From: UMGS973 sp963609975 | GTDB taxonomy: Bacteria > Bacillota > Clostridia > Peptostreptococcales > Anaerovoracaceae | NCBI GenBank assembly: GCA_963609975.1 | Contig: CAVDMD010000071.1 | Location: 1 to 12,211, forward strand | Direction of reading: 5' to 3' | Length of the DNA stretch: 12,211 nucleotides | Shown here: positions 5,890 to 12,211 of the stretch, piece by piece | Layout of the letters: each line of letters opens with the position of its first letter | Position numbering within the stretch: position 1 is the first letter of the stretch | The notes under the pieces: generated by a model | Databases searched by the model: none | Told to the model about the DNA's origin: nothing | The model's input: only the letters and a program-made list of their open reading frames with translations | Translations under genes and position numbers: made by a program

Positions 5890-5918
5890 AGTATACGCAA
5901 ATACAAAGAAAAATGTAA
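5890..5918 (-). promoter_or_regulatory. Probable promoter of the RelB/DinJ gene
   Basis: Minus strand: -10 TATACT (5895-5890), 17 to 18 bp from a weak -35 (TTACAT or CTTACA, 5919-5913). The start of transcription would be close to 5884, about 18 nt ahead of the start codon. The -10 overlaps one arm of an inverted repeat. Confidence 0.55.
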
Positions 5919-5966
5919 GGAGGCTCTTTAATTTTTATCTGTAGCTATATATACCACTTTGCGTAT
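5893..5966. promoter_or_regulatory. 9-bp inverted repeat around the antitoxin promoter (possible operator)
   Basis: ATACGCAAA (5893-5901) and its exact reverse complement TTTGCGTAT (5958-5966) lie 56 bp apart. One arm overlaps the -10 of the RelB/DinJ promoter. RelB-type antitoxins autoregulate by binding palindromic sites, so these may be two half-sites, but the wide spacing is unusual. Confidence 0.4.
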
Positions 5967-6012
5967 TTTCAGTACAAATTGGCGAATTAAAATTATGATT
6001 TTGTCGAATTTT

Positions 6013-6042
6013 CGCCAGTTATTACAAAAAACCGCCAGTTAT
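6013..6042 (+). promoter_or_regulatory. Direct repeats resembling a LytTR regulator site
   Basis: CGCCAGTTAT occurs at 6013-6022 and again, identical, at 6033-6042, a period of 20 bp or about two helical turns. LytTR regulators (AgrA, PlnC, ComE) bind pairs of 9-bp direct repeats with a GTT core at about 21-bp period. The core CAGTTA is close to the AgrA-type half-site. The right copy ends about 6 to 10 bp before a candidate -35 position, where activator sites lie. The LytTR regulator at 7103-7801 is the obvious candidate binder. The left copy overlaps a GGCGAA/TTCGCC inverted repeat (5981-6016). Confidence 0.5.
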
Positions 6043-6052
6043 CTGAAACTTC

Positions 6053-6126
6053 TTGAAACCCTACCTTTTCATATGATACTGTTTAGAAAATAAAAGTTAT
6101 AGGAGGTGATGTCTATGAGGGAATAA
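6053..6126 (+). promoter_or_regulatory. Candidate activated promoter with strong RBS and a three-codon ORF
   Basis: After the repeats come TTGAAA (6053-6058) with GATACT 16 bp later (6075-6080), or alternatively TATGAT (6072-6077) with a poor -35, as in activator-dependent promoters. Then follow AGGAGGTGATG (6101-6111) and ATG AGG GAA TAA (6115-6126). The ribosome site is nearly perfect but the ORF has only three codons. It is either a leader peptide or the surviving start of a decayed gene. Confidence 0.45.
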
Positions 6127-6600
6127 AAAGAGCTAATAGGATAGGTACGTAAAACACACTGATTTAGCTGTAGGAGTGTTAAACAAATTATCAGTGGCGT
6201 ATTGCTAGATTGAATAGTTTAAAATAATAATAAACATGTTGCTATATTTGTGTTAACAACAAGACCCTATATAAACAGTATGCTTATTTTACAATCGGAT
6301 AAGACGATGCATTGATAAAAGGTGTGCTATAATACTGTGAAAATCAGGTCTAGTGTTTGACCTTGATGATATACATAGAAGTGGCATGGCAATTGTAATG
6401 TTATAGAAAGAGCAAAAGAAAATCACCTGTGTTAAGCATACAGAGGTTTATAACCAAAGTCGGTTTAGCACAGAAAGAATGAATCTTTGGTAACAGAGGA
6501 ATCCCAGTAGATAATAGGATGTTTGACTGCGGTTCATTAACGAAAGTAACAAAGGTATAAAAACCCTAAAAATCCAATAAAAATACTTGATTCTATAGGG
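6127..6600. other. Long leader or decayed region without a gene
   Basis: No ORF with a credible start is seen in these 470 bp. One plus-strand stretch without start (about 6145-6210, DRYVKHTDLAVGVLNKL and ending SVAYC) could be the end of a lost small gene. A 7-bp inverted repeat ACCAAAG/CTTTGGT (6453-6459, 6485-6491) could form a hairpin with a 25-nt loop. Apart from the extended -10 at 6325-6333, nothing else stands out. Confidence 0.4.
6325..6333 (+). promoter_or_regulatory. Extended -10 promoter candidate for the signalling operon
   Basis: TGC TATAAT (TG at 6325-6326, TATAAT 6328-6333) is an extended -10 element. No good -35 stands at 17 bp. It would start a transcript near 6340, with a 270-nt leader before the membrane-protein gene at 6609. 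Confidence 0.4.
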
Positions 6601-6608
6601 AGGGTGTT

Positions 6609-7037
6609 ATGCGACAAAGAATTATAAAGATTGCGGCATTTTGCATACTTACAGCTTTTTTCATCAGTCAACTCGTTTGTTATGTTGAGAAAGGCAAAAC
6701 TGCATCGATATATGGCATTAATACGATATTTATTATGTGTATGATGATATATATCATTTATGCTATTCTGCTCATTATGAACATAGGGAATAAATGGAAA
6801 ATAATTGAAAAAATTCTGATAGGAATTAATGCAATATGTATAATAATGATATGTTTTGTTTCTTGGGGTATTGTGGCAATTCCAGGCATTATTATTAATT
6901 TACTTGCAATAATATCTGCCTTTCTCGGAATAGTGGGGCTTTGGCAGAATAAAAACAAATTAGATGAAGCTTTTGTTGTTTGGGCTATATTTCTGTATGT
7001 TTGGGTAAATAATTTAAATGCCTTATTATTATTGTGA
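6609..7037 (+). CDS. Small multi-pass membrane protein, unknown family
   Basis: 142 aa with a strong ribosome site (AGGGAGGG, about 5 nt upstream of ATG). It is almost entirely hydrophobic: likely helices near residues 5-25, 37-58, 67-87, 88-112 and 121-141, with short basic loops (NIGNKWKIIEK, WQNKNKLDE). No catalytic motif is visible; in particular it lacks the length and the Cys/His residues of AgrB-type peptidases. It is first in a cluster with a LytTR regulator and a GHKL kinase 65 bp downstream, so it may serve as an accessory sensor or immunity-type protein. That is inference from context only. Confidence 0.75.
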   Translation: MRQRIIKIAAFCILTAFFISQLVCYVEKGKTASIYGINTIFIMCMMIYIIYAILLIMNIGNKWKIIEKILIGINAICIIMICFVSWGIVAIPGIIINLLAIISAFLGIVGLWQNKNKLDEAFVVWAIFLYVWVNNLNALLLL

Positions 7038-7058
7038 TTTTTTAATTCTTTAATGGCT

Positions 7059-7087
7059 ATCCAGTTAAAAATGCTTAAATTCAGGTA
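7059..7087 (+). promoter_or_regulatory. Imperfect direct repeat before the response regulator
   Basis: ATCCAGTTA (7059-7067) and ATTCAGGTA (7079-7087) match at 7 of 9 positions with the same 20-bp period as the repeats at 6013-6042, and the first shares their CCAGTTA core. It could be an autoregulatory LytTR site in the 65-bp gap between genes. No clear promoter follows. Confidence 0.3.
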
Positions 7088-7102
7088 CAACAGGAGTGCG
7101 CA

Positions 7103-7801
7103 ATGAAAATAGTTATATGTGATGACAGAGAATTTGAACTTGAAATTTTGAAAAAACTGTGTGAAGAATACACAGGCGAGAATATCCCGGAAGCTGAGAT
7201 TGTGTGTACCACAAATCCCGGAAGAATTGCAGCAGAAGACCCGGATATTCTCATACTTGATATAGAAATGCCTGAAAAAAGCGGCATAGAGATTAAGAAT
7301 GAGCTTACAGAGGGCGACAGACCCCTTATTATCTTTGCTACGGCATACTTTGAATTTATGAAAGAAGCTTTCGGCAGAAACGTAATAGGATATATGGAAA
7401 AGCCGGTCAAAAAATATGAATTCAACAACTATATGAAAGCGGCTGTGAATATTCTTTCCCTTGAAACGGTTATACATATAGACAGTGAAACAGAGGTTAA
7501 AAGCAAAGACGTTTTACTGATAGGTACAGATAACGGATATACAGAAGTCGAGATGATAACAGGCCGGAAAATAACAGGTATACGAAAGAGTATGAAAGCG
7601 TGGGAGGAAGAACTGCAGCAGTATGGATTTATGCGTATAAGCGAAGGCTGCATTATAAACTGCAGATATGTCAAAGGCTTTGAAGGCGATAATGTCGTGA
7701 TTAAGGATATAGGGGTAAAACTAAGAGTAAGCAGAAGAAAAAAAGCTGATTGTGTTAAATTCTACAGAACATATCGCGCAAAATCTTCAAAATACATTTA
7801 A
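7103..7801 (+). CDS. LytTR-family response regulator
   Basis: 232 aa. The receiver domain spans residues 1 to about 120: acidic pocket D7-D8 (VICDDRE), phosphoacceptor D53 (ILDIEMPEKSG), switch T80, and conserved K100-P101 (YMEKPVKKYEF). The LytTR DNA-binding domain spans about 128-228 (VLLIGTDNGYTEVEMITGRK, then GFMRISEGCIINCRYVKGFEGD). Phosphorylation by the neighbouring GHKL kinase should drive binding to paired direct repeats; the pair at 6013-6042 is a candidate target. AGGAG lies 7 nt upstream of ATG, and the kinase gene starts 12 nt after the stop. The class includes AgrA, VirR, ComE and bacteriocin regulators, so peptide sensing is likely but not shown. Confidence 0.93.
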   Translation: MKIVICDDREFELEILKKLCEEYTGENIPEAEIVCTTNPGRIAAEDPDILILDIEMPEKSGIEIKNELTEGDRPLIIFATAYFEFMKEAFGRNVIGYMEKPVKKYEFNNYMKAAVNILSLETVIHIDSETEVKSKDVLLIGTDNGYTEVEMITGRKITGIRKSMKAWEEELQQYGFMRISEGCIINCRYVKGFEGDNVVIKDIGVKLRVSRRKKADCVKFYRTYRAKSSKYI

Positions 7802-7813
7802 AGAGGTGATGAA

Positions 7814-9106
7814 ATGGCTCAATACATATTCGGAATACTGATTTTGATACTGCTTTTCCGGGAAGTGCTGGGATACAAAGAACTTGAAAAAGGAGTGTTT
7901 ATAGCAACAGGTATAGTAATAGCTGTAGCAGGGGGAGTTGTAGAGGCGTGCTTTGATGTTTATGATTTGAATATATGGATCCAGTGGCTTTTAGTTGTAT
8001 TGCCGATGTTAATACCGCTATTCATTTTTAAAGGAAAAAAAGGAAGTATGTTGGGTATTGGTCTTTGCAGTATATGTCTGATAACTAAAATTGCAGAAAT
8101 TGTTTTCGGAATAAAACTCATATTTAATGTTTCAGAGCTGACGAGCATAAATGATTATACTATTTCGGGTTTATTATGTATCATCGCATTACTGCTTATA
8201 AGATGCTATATAAAATCAAACGATATAAATTTATACCCCAGAGTAAACGGAATTAACAGCCTGATTTTCATTCCGGCTATACTGATAATGTGTATTGCAG
8301 AAATAAATCGTGCATATGTAGGCAAAGTGTCTAATGAAGAAGCCGCTTTTATCAACGGTATTAATATTACTAAGGGGGCTGTTTTAGGAATACTCGCTGT
8401 TGCTCTGTTTCTGGTGCTGGTGGCACTTGTTTATCAGAAAAAAGAAATGAAGCGCCTTATGGTGTTAAAGGATAAGTGCCTGAGAGAGCAGACAGAGCAG
8501 TACAAAATGGCTATGAACAAGGAAAGAGAGCTTCGCAGGTTCAGACATGACTATAATGCGCATATGACAGCCATTTCAGGCCTGCTTGCAAATGAGGAAT
8601 ACGTTAAGCTTCAGGAATATATCAAATCTATGGGATATTTTAGAGAGAAATTCAATCTTGTCAATTCAGGTAATATAATAACCGATGCAGTGTTTAATCA
8701 GTACAAGGAACTGTGTGACAAGGATAATATTGAATTTGAAATCTCAGGCAAGCTGCCTGAAAACTTCGGTATGGCAGAAACAGATTTGTGTGTGCTGATT
8801 TCAAACCTTATATCAAATGCTTATGAAGCAGCTTTAAAGTGTGAAGAGGACAGACGCAAAATCAGCGTTGAAATACGCAACAGTGATGAAGATGTATTTA
8901 TAGATGTATCAAACTCTGTTAACGGTGAGGTCGTGTTTAAAAACGGGCTGCCTGTAACGGATAAACCGGACAGGAAAAATCATGGTTTCGGAGTTGAGAA
9001 TATTCTTGAGGTAGTAGAAAGAAACGGAGGGTATGTTGAATGGAAACAGCTTGATAAAGGTAGGTTTACAGCAGAAATTATGCTGAATTCACAAGGAAAC
9101 ATTTAA
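7814..9106 (+). CDS. GHKL-type sensor histidine kinase (AgrC/ComD-like)
   Basis: 430 aa. The N-terminal half holds six to seven hydrophobic helices (residues 1 to about 210), the sensor architecture of AgrC/ComD-type kinases. A coiled linker (QKKEMKRLMVLKDKCLREQT) leads to the phosphoacceptor helix with H245 (RRFRHDYNAHMTAISGLL). The ATPase domain has the N-box near 331-338 (NLISNAYEAA) and a glycine box HGFGVENI at 390-397 that ends the short GHKL-type lid. Ribosome site AGAGGTGATG. It pairs with the LytTR regulator upstream. The membrane domain has no large extracellular loop, consistent with a small hydrophobic or peptide ligand. Confidence 0.93.
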   Translation: MAQYIFGILILILLFREVLGYKELEKGVFIATGIVIAVAGGVVEACFDVYDLNIWIQWLLVVLPMLIPLFIFKGKKGSMLGIGLCSICLITKIAEIVFGIKLIFNVSELTSINDYTISGLLCIIALLLIRCYIKSNDINLYPRVNGINSLIFIPAILIMCIAEINRAYVGKVSNEEAAFINGINITKGAVLGILAVALFLVLVALVYQKKEMKRLMVLKDKCLREQTEQYKMAMNKERELRRFRHDYNAHMTAISGLLANEEYVKLQEYIKSMGYFREKFNLVNSGNIITDAVFNQYKELCDKDNIEFEISGKLPENFGMAETDLCVLISNLISNAYEAALKCEEDRRKISVEIRNSDEDVFIDVSNSVNGEVVFKNGLPVTDKPDRKNHGFGVENILEVVERNGGYVEWKQLDKGRFTAEIMLNSQGNI

Positions 9107-9117
9107 GGAGGAAGATT

Positions 9118-9255
9118 ATGAAGAAGTTATTGGTTATGGCTATGGCGTTTATGCTGGTTTTATCTCTAAACAGCACATCTGTCTTTGCATCGGACAGTAA
9201 AATCGACAGTGTGGCTGAATTAAAAAAACAGATTTCCGAGAAAAGGATTAATTGA
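9118..9255 (+). CDS. 45-aa exported peptide (candidate signal peptide or secreted effector)
   Basis: ATG 9118 follows AAGGAGGAAG at ideal distance, 11 nt after the kinase stop, and the gene ends 1 nt before the next ATG. The product begins MKKLLVMAMAFMLVLSLNST, a classic Sec signal peptide with likely cleavage after VFA (residue 25). This would release a charged helical peptide of about 20 residues starting SDSKIDSV and ending SEKRIN. It has no cysteine, no GG leader and no AgrD-like core. Position directly after a LytTR/GHKL pair makes an autoinducer attractive. The other reading is a truncated secreted protein, because the mature part looks like the start of a coiled-coil domain. Confidence 0.75.
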   Translation: MKKLLVMAMAFMLVLSLNSTSVFASDSKIDSVAELKKQISEKRIN

Positions 9256-9256
9256 G

Positions 9257-9671
9257 ATGAAAATTAAATTTTTCCTAGGTGCAGTGCTGATTGTATTTGT
9301 TGTTATTATTGGCTGTTATTTTATATACACAAACTATGGAGAAAGAGAAAAAGAATATAATTATGAAACACCGAAAGAAGCAATAATGGCATATTTCATA
9401 TCGGAAGACAGATATGGCGATGATATTAACATTAATAATATGATTATGGCTAAACAGAACTGCGGAGATGATACATATTATCTGCTTAAAAGCAAATATA
9501 TTTATAATGAAAGGCAAAATTTATTATCATAGCGTAAAAAAAGTCTTTATGGTAACAAGCACTCAGGGATGCCACAAAGAAGCTTTGGTAAGTTATGGCG
9601 AAACAGGAAGAGCTCTTAATAAGGGGAAAATTACAGATGCGTATAAGTATGTAACAATGAATGGAGCGTAA
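9257..9671 (+). pseudogene. Membrane-anchored or lipoprotein gene split by a frameshift
   Basis: The first frame (9257-9532, 91 aa) has one hydrophobic N-terminal segment with a lipobox-like IIGC (Cys20), then TPKEAIMAYFISEDRYGDD, ending DDTYYLLKSKYIYNERQN just before an early stop. The coding pattern continues in the next frame from about 9508 (GKIYYHSVKKVFMVTSTQ) to ITDAYKYVTMNGA and a stop at 9671. The second half has no ribosome site. Losing one A in GAAAGG (9508-9513) would give one 137-aa protein. It starts 1 nt after the 45-aa peptide gene, suggesting translational coupling, and is followed 2 nt later by the DUF975 gene. The family is unknown to me. A sequencing error would look the same. 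Confidence 0.6.
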
Positions 9672-9673
9672 TT

Positions 9674-10444
9674 ATGAATGAAAATATTTTAATAAAAGAG
9701 AGTTGCGGCAGATTGAGAGAGAGAGGAAGACTCTCTCTCTCAGGACTATGGAAAAAGACTTTTTGTATAATTCTTCTATGTTGTGTTATGATTGCAGTAC
9801 CAGCTTTAATAATTAATTATATTGGAGGATATCCAAAAGAAATATGCCTGTTTAGTAACATATATGTAGAGATTAAAGAATCTCCATATACAATCTTTTA
9901 TTGGTATTTGATTAATGGTAGATTGGCAGTTATCGTTGCAAGCATTTTTCTCGGAATCGTAAGGTATAATAAGGTTAATTACTCGGAATTATTTAACAAA
10001 GTAAATTCTCCTGCAAAATCTGTTTTGTTGTTCATTGTTGTAAATATATTTATATTTCTGTGGAGTTTATTGCTTATAGTACCGGGAATTATAGCAGGAA
10101 TAAGATATAGTCAGGCATTTTATATATTGGCAGAAGATAGTTCTAAAAGCATTATGCAATGTATCTCAGAAAGCAAGGCGATGATGAAAGGAAATAAGAA
10201 AAAATTCTTTCTTATGGAACTTTCATTTGCAGGGTGGATGTTATTATCTATAGCCCCTGCAGCAATAATTGCAGCGATAATGGAAGTATATATTTCTGAA
10301 TTTTGGTGTAATATACTATTCACTATACTATTATTCCCTGTAATATGGGTAATAGTATATTTGAAGTCTACTGAAGCAAACTTTTATGAACTACTGGTTA
10401 GATGTGATAAAATAGATGATAGTGCAGATAAAACAGAGTATTAG
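9674..10444 (+). CDS. DUF975-family integral membrane protein
   Basis: 256 aa. It opens with the basic stretch ERGRLSLSGLWKK, then hydrophobic helices near residues 28-50, 82-98, 116-145, 178-202 and 207-232. The DUF975 signature is clear: IVPGIIAGIRYSQAFYILAED followed by ISESKAMMKGNKKKFFLMELSF.GW and the C-terminal FYELL. The family occurs widely in Firmicutes next to two-component and ABC genes; its function is unknown, though links to envelope stress and antimicrobial peptides have been suggested. GGAG lies 8 nt upstream of ATG, inside the end of the preceding gene, so this is the last gene of the signalling operon. A hairpin terminator follows at 10576. Confidence 0.85.
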   Translation: MNENILIKESCGRLRERGRLSLSGLWKKTFCIILLCCVMIAVPALIINYIGGYPKEICLFSNIYVEIKESPYTIFYWYLINGRLAVIVASIFLGIVRYNKVNYSELFNKVNSPAKSVLLFIVVNIFIFLWSLLLIVPGIIAGIRYSQAFYILAEDSSKSIMQCISESKAMMKGNKKKFFLMELSFAGWMLLSIAPAAIIAAIMEVYISEFWCNILFTILLFPVIWVIVYLKSTEANFYELLVRCDKIDDSADKTEY

Positions 10445-10575
10445 AAAAATTAAGTTATGTTATATGCTATCGGAATCTTGAGATTCTGCGGGCTTAAATC
10501 AATGATAAAATGATATTGAGGTAGAAAAGAAAAACACCTAATTTTACTATCATTATTGTAAATGTCCTTATAGGG

Positions 10576-10604
10576 AAAGCAACTTCGGTTGCTTTTTCTG
10601 TTTA
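10576..10604 (+). terminator. Intrinsic terminator of the signalling operon
   Basis: AAAGCAAC (10576-10583), tetraloop TTCG, GTTGCTTT (10588-10595), then TTCTGTTT. It lies 130 bp after the DUF975 stop with no gene between, so it most likely ends that operon. Confidence 0.85.
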
Positions 10605-10700
10605 TTGCCTTTTTCTCGGAAAAGAGCCTGTTAAAAAAGAAGAATGTGGCGGTTTGACTGAATATTTAAGCCTAAATGGGCTATAATGTTCAATGAGAGC

Positions 10701-10729
10701 TTGAAACAGCAGAAGAAAACATATATAAT
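10701..10729 (+). promoter_or_regulatory. Promoter of the second ATPase gene
   Basis: -35 TTGAAA (10701-10706), 17-bp spacer, perfect -10 TATAAT (10724-10729). The transcript would begin near 10736 and leave a leader of about 50 nt before ATG 10785. Another TATAAT at 10682 has no well-spaced -35. Confidence 0.78.
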
Positions 10730-10784
10730 ATTGAGCAGAAAAGCCTTTATGGGCGGAAGTTTTCAATGAGGAGGAGTGGCATTT

Positions 10785-12074
10785 ATGGAAATTAAACGTG
10801 ACAGTTATCTGCAGCAGCTGATTTCATATCGTTTTGATGGTCTGGTGAAAGTTATTACAGGTATCAGAAGATGCGGAAAATCATATCTTCTGAAAAATAT
10901 ATACAGAGAGTATCTTCTTCAGAATGGTGTGAAAGGTGAGCAGATTATTACAATTGAGCTTGACCTTGCAAAAGATATTAAATACCGCAATCCGCTTATT
11001 CTTTCATCATATGTAAGAGAAAAAGTTGAGAGCAGCAAAGAGGAATATTACCTTTTTGTTGATGAAATACAAATGTCTGATGAGGTGGCAAACCCATATA
11101 ATCCGGAGGGTAAGAAGATTACTTTTTATGATGCGCTTAATGATTTGAGAGGTATATCGAATCTGGATGTTTATGTGACCGGAAGTAATTCGAAAATGCT
11201 TTCCAGTGATATTCTTACTGAGTTCAGAGGACGAAGTGACGAAATAAGGGTGCATCCGCTCAGCTTTGCCGAGTATTATTCTGCCGTTGGCGGAGATAAG
11301 AACGAAGCGTTTGATGAATATGCTTTTTACGGTGGTATGCCGCTTATTTTATCAAGACCTGACGATACGGCCAAGATGAACTATCTTAAATCGCTTTTCT
11401 CGGAAGTGTATATCAGGGATATTGCTGAGCGTAAGGGAATTGAAAGACAGGATGTGCTTGAGCAGGTTCTGGACCTGCTTTGTTCATCAGTCGGTTCATT
11501 AACAAATCCGACCAAAATCGCAAATACTCTGAGGTCTAAACAGGGGAGCGGTGTTTCCGCAAATACAATTCGGGCATATATAGGGCATTTGGAAGATGCG
11601 TTTCTTTTCTCTGAAAGTAAGAGGTATGATGTAAAGGGAAAATCCTATTTTGACTATCCGAACAAGTATTACAGCGAGGATATAGGTTTGAGAAATGCAA
11701 GAATAGGTTTTCGCCGGCAGGAAATGACGCATATCATGGAGAACATTATATATAACGAACTTATTATCAGACGGTTTTCTGTTGATGTCGGCGTTGTCTA
11801 TTCAAGGTCTGTTAATGATAACGGCAGTTCGGTTCGCGTTCCGAGAGAAATTGATTTTGTTATAAATTCAGGGGGAAAGCGAACCTATATACAGTCAGCG
11901 TATGCTATGCCTGCTGACGAAAAGGCAGAAATAGAACTCAGGCCGTTTATGCTTACAGGCGATTCATTTCCTAAAATCGTAGTAAGAAAAGATATCGGAA
12001 AGCGCTGGTATGACGATGCCGGTATTCTGAATATTAATCTGATTGATTTTCTCCTGGATAAGGAACTTATCTAG
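10785..12074 (+). CDS. AAA+ ATPase with AAA_14 and DUF4143 domains, paralogue of 4085-5344
   Basis: 429 aa from ATG 10785, chosen because GGAGGAG ends 8 nt upstream; a GTG at 10776 lies inside that ribosome site. Walker A GIRRCGKS at residues 26-33, Walker B YLFVDE at 89-94, VTGSN, FRGRSDE, then the DUF4143 region (SEVYIRDIAERKGIERQ) and the C-terminal EIDFVINSGGKRTYIQSAY. Similar to the first ATPase along its whole length (for example NARI..RRQE.TH.MEN.IYNEL), yet clearly diverged at DNA level and with an insertion near residues 98-115 (DEVANPYNPEGKKITFYDAL). It is not a recent duplicate. It has its own promoter, and a terminator hairpin follows. Role unknown; such genes often sit near tRNA-linked islands. 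Confidence 0.88.
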   Translation: MEIKRDSYLQQLISYRFDGLVKVITGIRRCGKSYLLKNIYREYLLQNGVKGEQIITIELDLAKDIKYRNPLILSSYVREKVESSKEEYYLFVDEIQMSDEVANPYNPEGKKITFYDALNDLRGISNLDVYVTGSNSKMLSSDILTEFRGRSDEIRVHPLSFAEYYSAVGGDKNEAFDEYAFYGGMPLILSRPDDTAKMNYLKSLFSEVYIRDIAERKGIERQDVLEQVLDLLCSSVGSLTNPTKIANTLRSKQGSGVSANTIRAYIGHLEDAFLFSESKRYDVKGKSYFDYPNKYYSEDIGLRNARIGFRRQEMTHIMENIIYNELIIRRFSVDVGVVYSRSVNDNGSSVRVPREIDFVINSGGKRTYIQSAYAMPADEKAEIELRPFMLTGDSFPKIVVRKDIGKRWYDDAGILNINLIDFLLDKELI

Positions 12075-12100
12075 TGATGATAAAAAACTGAAAAAATTAA

Positions 12101-12124
12101 AAGGAAGTGAAAACTCACTTCCTT
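12101..12124 (-). terminator. Hairpin terminator between ATPase and tRNA-Ser
   Basis: Perfect 10-bp stem AAGGAAGTGA/TCACTTCCTT with a 4-base loop. On the minus strand it continues TTTTAATTTTTTC, so it terminates the tRNA-Ser transcript. On the plus strand the U-run is short, so it ends the convergent ATPase transcript less efficiently. Confidence 0.85.
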
Positions 12125-12129
12125 AAATC

Positions 12130-12211
12130 TGGCGGAGGACACGGGACTCGAACCCGCGGGGCTGTTACACCTTACTCGCTTTCCAGGCGAGCTCCTTAGC
12201 CACTCGGTCAA
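12130..12211 (-). tRNA. tRNA-Ser(GGA), 5' acceptor strand cut off by window edge
   Basis: Minus strand: D-arm region TTGACCGAGTGGCTAAGGAG, anticodon stem CTCGC/GCGAG around loop CTGGAAA (anticodon GGA at 12184-12182), a long class II variable arm, T-arm GCGGGTTCGAGTCCCGT, acceptor 3' strand GTCCTCC, discriminator G and an encoded CCA (12132-12130). About seven bases of the 5' acceptor strand (expected GGAGGAC) lie beyond the window. Its last 13 nt recur at 2389-2401 and 3765-3777 as isolated remnants. Confidence 0.95.

Noticed and set aside
6609..7037. 142-aa membrane protein as AgrB
   Set aside because: Too short and lacking the catalytic His/Cys arrangement.
6758..7477. Long minus-strand ORF opposite the membrane protein and regulator
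   Set aside because: Antisense shadow of two well-supported plus-strand genes, without ribosome site or family features.
9118..9255. Peptide as an AgrD-type cyclic autoinducer
   Set aside because: No cysteine, no amphipathic leader of AgrD type, and no AgrB-like gene; the signal is a Sec leader.
10657..10687. TTGACT with TATAAT at 10682 as promoter
   Set aside because: Spacer of 22 bp is too long; the TTGAAA-17-TATAAT at 10701-10729 is better.

Overview
The window looks like an accessory region from a low-GC Gram-positive anaerobe of the class Clostridia, probably Lachnospiraceae. This is an inference. It rests on the A/T-rich codon use, strong AGGAGG-type ribosome binding sites, canonical TATAAT promoters with 17-bp spacers, and the gene families present (LytTR/GHKL two-component pair, DUF975 membrane protein, AAA_14/DUF4143 ATPases, AlbA_2 regulators). 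No integrase, transposase or phage structural gene is visible, and no housekeeping protein gene. The only certain core gene is a tRNA-Ser(GGA), cut by the right edge.

Left half (1-5900) is a patchwork of single-gene units, almost all on the minus strand. Read right to left: a RelB/DinJ antitoxin without a toxin (5866-5606); an AAA+ ATPase with its own promoter (5344-4085); then a 249-bp repeat (4013-3765) that ends exactly in the last 13 nt of a tRNA-Ser gene. Next come a promoter, a highly structured noncoding RNA and its terminator (3752-3472), and a PBECR4-type nuclease/toxin-like gene (3446-2811). A remnant of a Panacea (SocA/DUF4065) gene follows (2763-2584), then a second copy of the 249-bp repeat (2637-2389), again ending in the tRNA-Ser 3' end and here followed by an intrinsic terminator. 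Then comes an AlbA_2/HATPase regulator with a frameshift in an A7 run (1902-483). Last is an unrecognised open frame whose end is a duplicate of the tail of the 4085-5344 ATPase (108-2). The pattern is cargo gene, then shared 3' flank, then tRNA end. It looks like serial insertion or cassette-like exchange at tRNA-Ser ends.

Right half (5980-10604) is a plus-strand cell-surface signalling locus. It begins with a pair of 10-bp direct repeats at 20-bp spacing, the layout expected of a LytTR regulator site, just upstream of a promoter that leads into a very strong ribosome binding site and a three-codon ORF. Then follow a small multi-pass membrane protein, a LytTR response regulator, a GHKL sensor kinase, a 45-aa exported peptide, a frameshifted secreted or lipoprotein gene, a DUF975 membrane protein and a terminator. 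Regulator, kinase and small exported peptide together resemble peptide-sensing systems, but no processing or export gene is seen.

The right end (10700-12211) carries a second ATPase, paralogous to the first, on the plus strand with its own promoter. It converges on the intact tRNA-Ser, with a hairpin terminator between them.
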